Assembly (NCBI GenBank): GCA_025558075.1
Contig: JAHLKF010000008.1
Span: forward strand, 620,001 to 684,000
From: Gaertneriomyces semiglobifer
Taxonomy: Eukaryota > Chytridiomycota > Chytridiomycetes > Spizellomycetales > Spizellomycetaceae
Direction of reading: 5' to 3'
DNA length: 64,000 bases
Shown here: one piece after another, positions 23,801 through 34,265 of the stretch
Numbering within the stretch: the first letter of the stretch is position 1
Layout: every line of letters starts with the position of its first letter
Translations under genes and position numbers: made by a program
Notes under the pieces: model-generated
The model's input: only the letters and a program-made list of their open reading frames with translations
What the model was told of the DNA's origin: nothing
The model's database searches: none

Positions 23801-25507
23801 CGACACATGAGCAACCAAACTTCCTTGCATCTGATGCTCAGGCACCGTCGGCATCGTCACTATGCTTCCACGTCTAGAGGTAGCAGATGCTGAGTCCTGG
23901 TGAGAGTGTTCGGATCGCTTTTTGCCCCGCTTAGCTTTACCCGATTTTGCTTCAGACGTTACTGATCGGGTACCTTTGCTTGAGACGCTTTTGCCGTCAG
24001 CAGAAGTGCCATCACGAGATCTGGCGGATCTTGGCTTTCTGCCACTCAACCTGGCATGCGAGGCCAGCGAATTCGTTGAAGGACTAGCTGATACCGTTAA
24101 GTTCGCATGTATTATCTTCCTTTCGGTTGGGGTTGGTAGACTTCCGTCTAAAGAAAGGTGCATGGCACGGGCTTTGAAGTACGTGAAGCAATTCGTCCGA
24201 AAGTTCGGTAGCTTCGTTAACGGATTTTCGGCTACTTTGATATCATTCACTGATGTAAGTGAGGCTAACCGGCCCACTTCGTAGACATCCCATATTTTAT
24301 TTTCCGAAACGTCAATTGCGCGCAACCGTGCCAACGTCTCTACACCCAGCAGGTTCTCCAAAGCATTCGCTTTCAGTAATAAAGTCTCCACATTTCTGAG
24401 AGGATCCTCTGCTCCAGATAGTGAGGTGATTCGGTTTCCGGACAGATCCGCGTATGTCAAATCAGCTAGCAAAGACAATCCCGGCGGAACAGTAGTGAGT
24501 GCGTTGGAGGATAGATTTAAGTGAGTACAGCGAGGAAAGTGAGATATCAAGGTTGCCGCCAAATCAGTTAAGGAGTTACCACTAAGGTTGAGATGAGTCA
24601 ATGAGGGCAGATATGTTGGGACGTCCTCTTCATGTTGAGTACCATCACGTACAATAGCACGTCCCTGCTCGCGTTGAAGGTCCTCCCGGATTGAGGTAAC
24701 CAACTCATTCGCGTCGGTTAAAGAGTAACGACATGATAATGAGCGTAACTGGTCTCTTATTGCGTGCCATCCAGATATGACACGCGGATGCACAGCTTCC
24801 AACTGCAAGTACACCAGCGCGCGCAAATACTTCACAGTCACAAACTCTGCATCCTTTGGTTCAAATCCAATTATTTGATTCCTCCGCACAGGAGCAATTC
24901 TGAGTACTGATAAACTTTTGAAAAAATGGTACAGGTAGAAAACGTCTTCATCGTGAGATGTTGGGGGTGTCACCGCGGTATTCGCGTTGGAGGGCCACAG
25001 AAATGTAAAGTAAGAAGCTGTCGACTGTTCTAGGTTGGAATCTGGCACGGCAGACACCGGTGGTTTTTCGAGCCCATTAACGGAATCGCCGCCGAGGAGA
25101 TGCGACTGAACAAGGGATGATTCAGCAAATAGCGTATTCAAGTAGGCCAGGTGGTAAGGATCCATGGTAAAAGTTGAGCGGTGCGCCAAATCTACAGCAG
25201 GAGGTACTGGTTTGCTTGTTTTGGCCCCACTACCGCCAAAGAGTGAAGCACCACTGGCTAGAACGGAGCCTAATGGGATTGCCGCTAAAGCATTTGCGAT
25301 GGTATGGTGCGAAAGATCGGCAACCTTTTGTTCATAATCGCTTCTACCGCTTTCTGGGCGATTTGAGTCGTCCGCACTTGGTTCAGCCCATGAGTGCTCA
25401 TCCAGCGCGGCCACGATTGCTCTCGCCGAAGCTGCAATGGCAGGGCCATTCTCGCGAACATGCGATGCAAGGCTTCTAACGAACTGCTCCCCAGTTATCT
25501 CTTGCAT
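20882..25507 (-). CDS. Large LRR protein similar to STK11IP (LKB1-interacting protein)
   Basis: Intronless 1541-aa protein whose layout follows animal STK11IP/LIP1, a protein found on lysosomes/endosomes and linked to LKB1. Residues 1-50 resemble the LIP1 N-terminal helix region (FVRSLASHVRENG). A segment near 210-275 resembles the part before the repeats (VTVKYLRALVYLQLE). Leucine-rich repeats near 290-430 show the LxxLxLSxN pattern (LTHLNLSGN, CTHLNLSSN, LTYADLSGN, LRAIDVSEN). A long disordered Ser/Pro-rich stretch with basic patches (KKVPKAKPKVRRKKEK) follows. The C-terminal 600 residues hold beta-rich segments with PH-like character (YMLLTNERLCIFEPKF, RYLYLFQERLDVWPPRIF). Orthology is inferred from order and scattered similarity; a different LRR-PH family is possible. 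Confidence 0.65.
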   Translation of the reverse strand: MQEITGEQFVRSLASHVRENGPAIAASARAIVAALDEHSWAEPSADDSNRPESGRSDYEQKVADLSHHTIANALAAIPLGSVLASGASLFGGSGAKTSKPVPPAVDLAHRSTFTMDPYHLAYLNTLFAESSLVQSHLLGGDSVNGLEKPPVSAVPDSNLEQSTASYFTFLWPSNANTAVTPPTSHDEDVFYLYHFFKSLSVLRIAPVRRNQIIGFEPKDAEFVTVKYLRALVYLQLEAVHPRVISGWHAIRDQLRSLSCRYSLTDANELVTSIREDLQREQGRAIVRDGTQHEEDVPTYLPSLTHLNLSGNSLTDLAATLISHFPRCTHLNLSSNALTTVPPGLSLLADLTYADLSGNRITSLSGAEDPLRNVETLLLKANALENLLGVETLARLRAIDVSENKIWDVYEVGRLASLTSVNDIKVAENPLTKLPNFRTNCFTYFKARAMHLSLDGSLPTPTERKIIHANLTVSASPSTNSLASHARLSGRKPRSARSRDGTSADGKSVSSKGTRSVTSEAKSGKAKRGKKRSEHSHQDSASATSRRGSIVTMPTVPEHQMQGSLVAHVSTDAPVGSESHSDSTQIQRLHRLVEIEKTVEGSRLQATDDFVVSRTAKKVPKAKPKVRRKKEKLKAENITPASEAGVAEPGRNLGPPTADMLSCSFDDRDSWKTPASSLHSPIANSDPLETPGSIPPRSPKSLNEPVDEDTRIPQALPQVTSESSLKVRIPEVALPVPVIAREPMRRPPPPPAQLFAPSLTGTHIKHIGPYRRIFDHPATDAATSTGTSSTGVRWQSTNDAPDQHTMRMATGASSARPQRRSLTSQVQAGGPEDFTPITINNSENHTMAPTSDPIISPLPSLWFGKRAGETKKSPSPTSSPPPVILARPLRSTGPGSLSTSSVSRSFATAPAYMRSTGDARSIVSSRLTFASMPAWMIPEANNREREVPSAPTLPFLWLTNSLKLYLSLNVMRQDEKPLRWLPVSLVIQIGDSMVGSRKGFGLLNRNSNSESSLPPAQRPGYMLLTNERLCIFEPKFKFPFVGNSSKDIEGTRYDEDVTALLRLIRSVRLSSLKRIDVGPNDQYFVVRYFIKNDRRDPSAGSGFHALSAGGMAPATPVRTGQGGSWENVVAITRDKQVTTDFLSALELEIGGTRASQLEGQMANLWLNRDTSWAVREITDHVLLKKGSKSHVGFPSTWLSLSRKDGTAVGRQWFERLFTGNWAESSHSQPTVTRRDPRHILVASMLTAEDEDLSITGRESLRHELKTYLHVGFLITEQPSMHSPKGGMAVRACSLAVTNRYLYLFQERLDVWPPRIFPAEQHVPSWVNEAASFNDEDTVNAKGLIVDAVQMASKIVDVGQVQHICRCERWRAWRWNGLAGGEGGVVQNGYIGLWRSGKSRGSERNKEWAAGPEGQFVEGNSAGWSWWVRVTFRLPNSAQPPDDTGPDSTSDTPTATPNRPPIGATSPAPDERHWDLAFVSLGSANEFLRALQALRGVRQADTNFAAEENTSVQIELGNVEEDYTEQASTFSREDGIDFVVGDD

Positions 25508-26892
25508 TGAAGCATTGGCATGGTACGCTATCAGACTTCTTCGCCGGCTTCCGTTGATGTCGTTCCCCGCTGACGGGGGGGTAAGTAATGGCCTTGCAAG
25601 CGCTGTTAACTTCTCGCGCCTGGATGGTCATCATCGCGAACTGCGGTCACGTGCGCACGAAATGGGCAACAGTTCAACTGTTCAACCAAACCAGCGATTC
25701 CTTGTTTGACAACTGCAGAACCTCATTGCACACCTCGGACAACGGCGAGGGGGCGATGGGGCATTAGGCATCGATGGATTCCCCAGGTATACCGGGTTGA
25801 CTCGCATTACGATGGGGCAATAGGCGGTAAGGGATTTCGGTCCATTGATTTAGACAACATCAATGTGGCATGACTACGCTGTCGATAATGTCAACCTCTT
25901 CGTTTGGTTATCATGAAATTGGGCCGCCAATGGCTGTAGCCCGGTCGTTTTTTGGGAGAGATTTGGAGGTGCGTTAAAATGGAGATTGATTCAGTGGTCA
26001 CCCAAACGCGGGAGGGCGACGTCCCCCATTGCCAAAAGTAAGTTGATTGGTATTGTGACCCCTCGTCAACGATGGGCGCAGGCTATGGTACGCAGTATCG
26101 GAGCTACCGCGCTTCGCTACTTCTATGAAGTACACCCACCATGTGCGGCTCAGGACGGTTTAGTTGTTATTCATTAACAACGAAGCGGGCTCTGCAGCAC
26201 TTGGCCCTGCTACCATTGCATGGCGCGGCCCCGGTCGAGTTCTTTGGCGCTGACGAAATACCGAGCTGATTGAATGTGCTGGAGAGTAGCTTTGAACCTT
26301 ACAATTGTCAACGGACATTCCGTGGAGCTCACACCTCAGCACATATCCCGCAGTCCTTAGGTTTGGAATAGGCTTGCTGCCCAACAGGGATGGAGCATTT
26401 TGTCAGGTCGATAGAACGTGACCATAGGTGATCCCAGTCAGAATGGCCTGTGACTGGTCATTCGACCTGGCCTTTCACGGACAAGACGCATTTTTCCGGC
26501 GAACAGCGAGTACATAGCTGCATGGCTTTGCGTTAAAGATACTAACCTTCAGAGAAGGTAGAGAGTGCACTTGTGTTTAGCAGGCACGCACCTTGACTGC
26601 TGAGGTTGCCGTCGGGTTCGGGAATATATTCGGGAATGGGTCCTGCGTGGGAACGATCACGTATGGGTCATTGCGGCTATAAAGATGTGTAACCGCTGAA
26701 CCTGTGAGAGAGAACTAGCACCTGCATTTGAAGAGACCATATAGCGCGTATCTTGGGAATGAATGATGTCGTCCTCGTACATTCAATAAAGCCTGGCACT
26801 CTATTATCATTGCCTTTATCAGTGAACGTTTTGATTACAATTCAGCGACTCTGAGATTGAGCACTATTTACTTCCCACTGCCCGCTTTTCCT
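25508..26892. other. Gene-poor 1.4-kb interval
   Basis: Lies between the start of the STK11IP-like gene and the stop of HOP1 (both minus), so it should contain the STK11IP-like promoter. GTCACGTG occurs at 25646-25653, about 140 bp upstream of that start. A short repeated motif CGATGGGGCA(T/A)TAGGC occurs near 25753 and 25809. A small hairpin CCAGTCA...TGACTGG lies near 26433-26457. A 64-codon ORF at 25986-26177 has no recognisable similarity. No RNA gene recognised. Confidence 0.45.
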
Positions 26893-29800
26893 TTAGAGAA
26901 CTGGAATATTCCGAGCAACCACAGATACCTTCCTTTTCTTGCTTGACCTTGAAGAATCCGAGTCATCAATACACATTATCTTTCGCTTTGCCCGCTCGGC
27001 GTTTTCGGGAGTGTCGTAAAAGCCGGTATGCTGCCGTTGAGATGCCGGGTCAAACTGGACAAAGGTTAAGTGGCGTGAAGTTACACCGTCGGGAATAAAC
27101 AAAGCTTACCTGATTCAAAAACTTTCGCTTCATATCGTGCTCCAAGCCGAGTGCTTTGCTTGTTGTCACTGGTGTGGCTACCTGCTGCGCATTTGTATTG
27201 ACAGGAGTGGTGGGAACATGAGCGGGTCCTAAGGAGAGCTCCTCGGAGCTGGCTGATGACGCACTGGACATAGAACGGGTCGTTCTTTGGAAAAAAGTAC
27301 CGGGAGTGGCGGAAGGCTTGTGACTTGTCGAAGGCAGAGGCAAAGGAGGATTAACCTGTGCCCCGGAGCTTTGTGGCCTCTGTTCGTTGCTGGCAATGAC
27401 ATCCTTCACCGCCCCAGCACTGGCGTCTTCGTCAAGAGATGGTTTACTAGGTCCACGGATGGGTTGAAGCACCGCTTTTGAAAACCAACGACCGTACGTT
27501 CCGCAAGTCTTCCGTGTCTTGATCACTACATAATGATAGGTGCTCGGATCATCGGGAATGACTTTCTTATGACTCTTGGGTCCCCGCTCTTCGGCCAAAA
27601 AGCCTTCCTTCTCTAAGCGCGAAACAACTTGACGAGCTAACGGAAGACCCGTTCCTAACGATCATACGGATTAAATTCAAGTCTTTATCTGTTCAAAAAA
27701 GGGTGGTCATACCTAGTTTCTTGGAAAACATACTGACGGTCGGGACTCCATTTTTCCAAGCTATTGCTAGACCTCTTCTGAATAGTGCAACTTCAGCAAC
27801 TTTGTCCGCATCGTATTTACGCCCATCAATTCGGCGCTCGGTAATGCACGAAAAACACATGTGGGCGTTTGGTATTCGTTTGTCTTTGGAAGACGCGTAA
27901 CCGATGCAGACAATGTGCTGCCATGTCCCACAGCCTTCACAATGGATGAGATCTAGGTCTTCCTTTGATGCGAATAATCAGTCAAGGGCGCAACGCGGGT
28001 GCGAAGTACGGCTACCTACTTCATTTACTCCACATGGACAGTTGATGACGGCAGGTTCCGACTCAAGATCTGAATTATCACCCGGTTGGTCATCGCGCTC
28101 TACCATTGATTGGCATGCTTGGTGATCCGCTTCCCGCCCATTCCTACTATCGAATGCTTTAGAGGCCGCGATCGTTTCATTTGGGTCAAGAGAACCTTTT
28201 GCATTAGCATTCTCGGGGTTAAGTTCAGCTGAATTTCTGTCATCCATCGCTGGCGATGACCCCACATCGAGGGGCTTTGCTGCCTGCTCTTCTTCCAGCA
28301 TGCCAAAGTCCACTGATACTGCCTGCGAGTCAACGTCAGAAAGGACGCCAGCACAGGGTTCAAGACGTTGCTCAGTTTCGCTCAATGCTAAATCCGTTAA
28401 ATCTGATAGTTCGCTAAGTTGAGGGGACGCAGGTATGATGTCTCCAGACTTGGTGCTATGAATGCCCTTTCGAAGGAGGTTGACTAGATCTTGCGTGTTT
28501 TCTCCTGTGTAGAAGCAAGCACGTTGAGCGCTTTGAGCCACAGAGATGACGGATAGACACCAACCAGAATCCTCGGCTACTTCAGTGGGAACAGCAGAGG
28601 TGCCATAGTCATCCATCACATCATCCCGTACTATGATTGCCTGAGTGTCCGTGTCAACGTCCATGGCACTAGTCTGCTCGAGTCCTGTCAAAGCGGATTA
28701 AGGAACGCTCCAGCCCGATAGCATCTGCTTTTCAAATGGCATACGTTGCTGTTCAATAACCAATTTTCCCATCTCTGCCGTCACGTCAGACATGCTATTG
28801 ACCCTCTGTGTGCGCTCAGTTATCTCATTGTCCGTCTCTTGCGTTTCCATGTCTTGTTCTTCAAGTTCTACTTTCACCAGCGCCTCTGCGCCATAAAAAT
28901 CCTCGTCCGTGGGCTGTATCTCATCCGCAGCAGTTTGCACCTGCAGGTTTAGCCTGTAGCAAGAGGTGAGGTTAGCTGGTGAAGATGGATGGGCATGTGC
29001 AATGTTCCGTACGCGTGATGAGGCGTTTCGATTTGTCCAACTTTGATCCTTTCCGGACTTGATAAGAAGTAGAACTTTTCCTCATCATCACCAGGCCGGA
29101 AGAACGGAGGTTCATAATCTGCTGGGGTCACCTCGTCATAATAGAATAGTTTCATTGTAATGTATGCTTTTTCCGGAAGTGGCTGAGCAACGGGACAGTA
29201 AGTGCCTGCTCTCACTCAAGTAAGGAATGAAACGTACTCGCAATGTTTGCGTGAGAACAAGAAGGCGACGAAGCATCTCGGACGTAGCCTTCATTATTTC
29301 ACCTCGCGTTTTCAGTCTAAACTGTTCTTTTCCGTTGGAGGTTATCGTGATGCACCATCTATCTTTGTCTGGATAGGAAAACCCAAACGTATATGCTTCC
29401 ACGCTGCTCGTAAAGCGGTCAGACCACCACGCAAAACAGTCCACATCGCTTGCACATACAGTTTCTCAGGATCATTGGGATCGAGATATACTCCAAATAT
29501 CATGGTTTTCAACTGAGCGCAAACAGAGGTGAGCAATCGCGGAAGATGGCAAAGCGGTTTCCTGTACCCACATATTGTTTCGCTAGTGCATCAAAACATC
29601 CACGTTCCTTTGAAATGTTAAATGGTGAATGCCTGAGGCTTCTTGCGCCGTTGAACTGACAAGTCCTCGCTCATACCAGCCAGTCCATAAGCTCGTCTGC
29701 TTCCACGGTAATGTCTCGCTGCAAGCTCTTCAAAGCCAGCCCGCCCATAGTGGTGTCCTTGAAATTTTCCTCGGGGAAAAGTCCCCTCTGGTGATAAAGC

Positions 29801-30029
29801 GCATCGTTATTGAACACACAGTTGGGGTGGGCCTCACGAAGCAGCGCCTACGCACCAGGTATGTGATGGCGCCGAGGGTCGTTCCCAGTAAGTTTCGCAC
29901 TAGATTCAGCGACTGTGGAGCGGTAGGGACTACCTTGGTCTCATTTTTCTGGCGCTACGCCATAACATCAGTTTCCCACGCCTGTAGTGGCAATATTTGC
30001 CCGGTACTTACAAACACTTGAACACTCAT
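26893..30029 (-). CDS. HOP1: Meiotic chromosome-axis protein HOP1/HORMAD with PHD and winged helix
   Basis: HORMA-domain protein of the meiotic chromosome axis that promotes double-strand breaks and inter-homologue repair. Twelve exons on minus: 30012-30029, 29856-29954, 29677-29787, 29572-29607, 29460-29512, 29238-29403, 29013-29182, 28745-28953, 28020-28684, 27713-27962, 27110-27654 and 26893-27054, giving 827 aa with all junctions in frame. The HORMA domain spans about residues 15-225 (RGLFPEENFKD, YLDPNDPEKLVEAYTFGFSY, EKAYITMKLFYYDEVTP). A PHD finger near 503-545 has all eight ligands (CPC...CEGC...H..C...CFSC). A winged-helix segment follows (GLPLARQVVSRLEKEGFL). This PHD-winged-helix arrangement is the chromatin-binding region known in many fungal and plant HORMADs. 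The end KKRKVSVVARNIPVL may be a closure motif (inference). Confidence 0.95.
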
Positions 30030-30425
30030 TCTGAGTTTTCAGCCATCCAAACTGCCTAACGGTCTCTCAATGTTCTCTCCAAATGAATTTTTCTATTGTC
30101 TTCGCTTGGAAGGTGACCTATAAGTGTTCAGTATATGTGTACTGCACTTGATGGACGTGGAAAAAGGGAGAGGACTTCCTCGAGAGAAAGTGGCAAGCGA
30201 CTTGCGCGACACGGAAGAAGTCCGGTTCCCAGGTTCAGATGCATGCGTCTTTACTCTCGAGCTGTACATTCAATCCTGCCACCCTTTAAGAGCCTACTGG
30301 TGGTATAACGATTGTGATAATCCGCCAGTTAGGTCGCTTACAGAGACTGCAGCCGACACGACGCAGGACGCTCTGACGGACGGGCACGATTCAACCGATT
30401 TGAGAATCAGCGTCCCCGAGACGGC
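30030..30425. other. Intergenic upstream of HOP1
   Basis: 396 bp between the HOP1 start (minus) and the stop of the small His-rich ORF (minus). It should carry the HOP1 promoter. A plus-strand ORF at 30124-30429 covers it but has no recognisable similarity. Confidence 0.35.
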
Positions 30426-30584
30426 CTAGGCGCTCAGTGATGTGGCCAAGGGCACCATGATCCCGAAACCCATTATGAAGCCGTTTAAAATGACTAGCAT
30501 AGAGCCGCTTCCTGCTTCAACTGACCCGCCTTGCAGGTGCACGGGACGGTGGTGGTGGTGGCTCTGGTCCGTGTGCTTTTCCAT
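30426..30584 (-). CDS. Possible 52-residue His-rich membrane protein
   Basis: A short ORF from ATG 30584 to TAG 30426. The N-terminal half is polar with a His cluster (DQSHHHHRP) and a Gly/Ser linker. The C-terminal half is one hydrophobic stretch (MLVILNGFIMGFGIMVP, then LATSLSA), as expected for a tail-anchored or single-pass protein. I do not recognise the family. Support is only the sharp polar-then-hydrophobic layout, a good ATG context (ATACATGG) and its place in an otherwise empty 1.4-kb gap. Plus-strand ORFs overlap it. Expression data would be needed to accept it. Confidence 0.35.
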   Translation of the reverse strand: MEKHTDQSHHHHRPVHLQGGSVEAGSGSMLVILNGFIMGFGIMVPLATSLSA

Positions 30585-31407
30585 GTATGTTTGGGGCACT
30601 GACAATCTCGAATGGGATCCTAAAGTTGGATTCAGCGCCGTGTGATTTTCTCACTTGCGACGGCGTCGACCATGCTCGTGCGAACTGTCAACTGTTGTGT
30701 TAGCTGTTGCATATATTTACTTTTCCACGTTAAAGGGAATATTAGGGACTGCGATGGAGATTCGTCCAGGTAGTGTCATCTATGTTCTCTATTCACTTTA
30801 GTTATTCTGCCGGCCAATTATTGCAAGCAACTCAGGCGCTGGTGCGTTCTGAATCTGCCTAGAGAACAAAACTTTTGATGGGTATATCAGCCGTATACAC
30901 CCCCGCAAGCTCCCAGCGTTCATTCCGGTTTGCCATTGTCATTCGTCACCAATGCAGCCTTACGGTGCCATTGCGCTGCCTCGCTTCCGGCAGTGTTTGC
31001 TCCGAGCTAATATGATTCAAAATATCAGCAACATCGCAGTCGCTGGCGGTACGAACCCAACGTCATCCATTATACTCCCGACCATCACCCCCGACACGCA
31101 ACGGGACATTGGCGAAACTTCGGATGATAAGCATCCCTCACGCAGCAAGAGTGCCAAGAACGAAACGACATGGCGAACTCTGCGGGCAGTGGACACTGCA
31201 GCCCTGGGAAACTGTTTGTACATACAGAAGCACCGACGTTAAGACCAACATGGAATTAATATAAAGAGCGGGACCCAATGAAGGATGTGCAAAGGCATCA
31301 GAGTAGATCTCGAGAGGAAGCGGAGAAGAGCAGATCTGAAGTTGCGCGTATTACGTAAGAAGGTGTCTAATTAGACCCAAAAAGGAAATGAACGCGTTCA
31401 ACCAAAA
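30585..31407. other. Intergenic, no supported gene
   Basis: 823 bp upstream of the LETM1-domain gene. A 96-codon plus-strand ORF starts at ATG 30952 (ends 31242) and an antisense 68-codon ORF overlaps it; neither shows a domain or family similarity I can name. Confidence 0.35.
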
Positions 31408-32837
31408 ATGTTTCGACGTTTGCTCGTCGGTAATTTTTGTAGGTCGAGTAGCAACAAAGCTAGCGCTGGTACCTTCTTGGAAGACAAACATGAACGGCAT
31501 GGGGGTTGCTACTTCGGTTGGTATCCGCGTTTACCTCTGTAGAAGAAGACCTACTAGTCATGTTGTTGCCGCAGTGCTCACCTTTCGAAGGTAAGCAGTT
31601 CCATTGGAGAAGTCGTGCGTATCAGGACTTCAAGAATCTCATCCCTTGAATATCAGATCTTATGCAACCGAGCAATATACCATAGTCAGCGGGCATGTGG
31701 CCTCAAATTCACCAAAGGCACCTCTGCCTTCTTTAACGCGAACAGCCGCTGTATCGTCTCGCGGGTCCGCACACAATGTATCACAACCGAGTACAGCAGT
31801 GAGGGCGACCTCGGGCCCCACTACGGTAATATCAGAGCAGTCAGGAGGACTCTTAGCAAAATTGCAGGGATATGCTCAAAAATCTCGCGAGATGATGAAG
31901 CAGTTCTTCGTCGGTACCAAGGTCTTTCTTGCGGAGACTCGCCAAGCCAAAGAGCTGAAGCGACGAAAAGTTGTAAACGGCTACGAGTGGACACGGAAAG
32001 AGTACTTCCTTATTAAACGCAATGAGCAAGACTTCTGGCGGGCCATCCCTTTCCTCTTGTGCTGTGTCCTGTTGTCCGAAGCAATACCGTTCTTACTCAT
32101 CCGCGGGATAGTGCCGAGCCCTTGTTTAACGGAAGCCCAACTCGATGCGCGCTGGAAGCGCCTTCAGGAGATTCGTCAAAAGCTTGCCAAGGACGCAGTT
32201 CAAAGCGTGAATGTGGGCCAAGCGGTGCGTGAATCCAATGTGCGTGCACCAACTTCATCGTTACAGACCGTTAGCTCATGTTACTGAACCTTCTCCCATA
32301 ACTACCCTCATTTGCGTCTATCCAGGTACAAGCATCGCAATTTCTGCAGGATGATTTTGTCAAGTACATTGCCGATACCCAACCGCAATACTTCCTTCTG
32401 GAGGGCATGAATCGGTCGCAGCTGAAAAGCATCAACACGTATTTGGGTATTTGGAGGTTCGGGCCGGCACCCTACCTTCGACGGGTATTGCGACAACATT
32501 GTGATTACATCCAAGGCGATGATATGGTATGTCTTCACTCAAAAGCTCCCTTCTTTTTACCACTAAGCTAACCTCATCTTAGCTGTTGAAGCAGGAAGGT
32601 CTGGACTTGCTGACCAGTCAAGAGTTGAAATGGGCAGTAGAAGCAAGAGGTTTGCCATCCACTGGCGCCACTCCCGCGCAGATGCGCTCAGATCTGTCTG
32701 CATGGGTGAATCTTCATACTGTGGAAAAGCCCAAAATTCCCACTGAGCTGATGTTCTTTGCTACTATTGTTCGAACGGGCTTGGTTGCCCATGCCTCCCA
32801 AAAGGGGGCGGTCACTCATAGAGGGCAGCGGTCGTAG
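31408..32837 (+). CDS. Mitochondrial LETM1-domain protein (LETMD1/Mdm38-like)
   Basis: LETM1 ribosome-binding domain protein of the mitochondrial inner membrane; relatives act in ion exchange and membrane/ribosome coupling. Well-supported exons are up to 32269, 32326-32526 and 32583-32837. Core blocks: FVGTKVFLAETRQAKELKRR, YEWTRKEYFLIKR, the membrane segment AIPFLLCCVLLSEAIPFLL, LRRVLRQHCDYIQGDD, and LLTSQELKWAVEARGLP. The 5' end is uncertain because the main exon has no usable ATG. My model uses ATG 31408 (MFRRLLV, presequence-like), exon 31408-31429, and a 196-nt intron to the CAG at 31625, giving 373 aa in frame. An alternative start at 31560 would need a 35-nt intron, shorter than any other here. 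RSYAT near the N-terminus looks like a presequence cleavage region. Confidence 0.82.
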
Positions 32838-33106
32838 TGAAGTCTCTGTAACATAAGATAGCATACATACAGAATAGATACTTAGGTAGCGGACGGGAAG
32901 TTTTCATAAAATTCGAGGCATGGCAACGGTGAACGCAACCTTGATGCAATATATTAAGCCTGAATTATGCCGGGCTGTGTAAGGGTGACTGGAATAGAAT
33001 CGCTTGCTAACCCCATGAGTAACCCATATTTCGGCGCACAATCTACAACGATCAGGTGTCACACGCGATCAACTCCTCGCTACAGTATTCTAAGGAGACT
33101 GCGGAC

Positions 33107-33924
33107 CTAATCTTCCAGACTTCTTCTAACAGAGCGTTGTACGCGTCGCTTGAATCCTTTGGAGTCCTCTCGCCATTGTTTCTAAACAGGTGGAAGCTTG
33201 TGTATTAGCCAACCGCTTCTTATCCATGGCGACCACGCCATACTCACTGCTGCCTCTATGTTCGCCGGTGACTCGTCGTTCGGACTGGAGAGCATGCTGA
33301 TTACGGACAATACAATTGTTTCCACCGTATGGATCGGTAACCATCTTTCCTCTGCCTTCTCGTAACCATATTTATCCTCACCTAAAGTTTGCTGTAAGTA
33401 CGTGCTTCAGGATAAACAAGGCGCAATGGTCTGTTACCGGGAGCATGCAAAATCGAAATGCAAACTTCTCCATTATCATAGACATTCGGGTGCCAGATAT
33501 CGCTGATGAACTTCATCTTAGGCGGCATTTGCGGGTAACTTGTGGGAAACGACAGTCTTGCTTTGAAAAAGCCTCCTTCACTGCAGACAAGAACCTGGTT
33601 AGTACTAAAACCCAAGAAGCGCCCGACTCGCAATTCAACATACTATAGGGTTCCTTCCGGACCGACAATCATTACATCCCTGAAGAAATGCTTCCCGTCA
33701 GTTCAACGCGTTTCACACTCAGAAGAAAAAGCAAAACCAACCACTCATATATGTTATCATCTGCTAGTCCTGCAGAGAATCCCTCCACAGGATGCTTTGT
33801 AAGTTCTGTGAGTAATAGTTGATTAGTTGATGGAGCATTCTTCGGCTAGCCTGTATGTGGAAAACTGCGAACCTTTTAATTGCCTGCGGAGTAAGAGAGC
33901 GGACTGAGCTTCCGGAGATGCCAT
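33107..33924 (-). CDS. Ubiquitin-conjugating enzyme E2, UBE2G1 type
   Basis: Ubiquitin E2 of the UBE2G1 group (close to Ubc7). Exons on minus: 33873-33924, 33742-33805, 33644-33679, 33438-33580, 33248-33381 and 33107-33181, giving 167 aa, close to the family's 170. The start SALLLRRQL and the blocks [43 protein letters not shown], the extended loop [16 protein letters not shown] and [12 protein letters not shown] match UBE2G1. The catalytic Cys is residue 91 in EVCISIL, with the preceding HPN motif present. The acidic/Tyr-containing loop after the active site separates this group from ordinary E2s. It is convergent with the LETM1-domain gene and divergent from URB2. Confidence 0.95.
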
Positions 33925-34265
33925 TCTATTGAAAAAGATGTTTATGCGGGTAGAGAGATGGGTCCAAGCTTGCCGAGAATGCGAGAGAATGCTATTCGTT
34001 GTGTGGGTTTCGTTTGGTCGTTCAACACGTACACTCGAGTAAAGGTCGCTGGTTGTTTGCTTTCCTTCGATTAATCAAATAACATTCCAAATGTCAATTG
34101 AGGCTCTTCGAAGTCTCGGGGTCATTGCGTAAGCAACATTTAAGGTTGTTGCCGTGTCAACAAGCGCGTGCCTGTCATGGTTGATTTTCCTCCAGGTTTT
34201 CTTTTTGGCGAACTGTGGATATTGGATACTGTCCAGTAACCGCCGCTAACTGACCCGGTGTAGGT
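33925..34265. promoter_or_regulatory. Divergent promoter interval, UBE2G1 / URB2
   Basis: 341 bp between the two start codons (33924 minus, 34266 plus). No clear named element found; AT-rich tract around 34070-34100. Confidence 0.35.

Noticed and set aside
25986..26177. 64-codon plus-strand ORF considered as a mobile-element or intron-ORF remnant
   Set aside because: No motif of reverse transcriptase, transposase or intron maturase is present; length is within chance.
31560..31590. LETM1-domain start at ATG 31560
   Set aside because: It needs a 35-nt intron, well below the 50-nt minimum seen elsewhere; kept only as an alternative.
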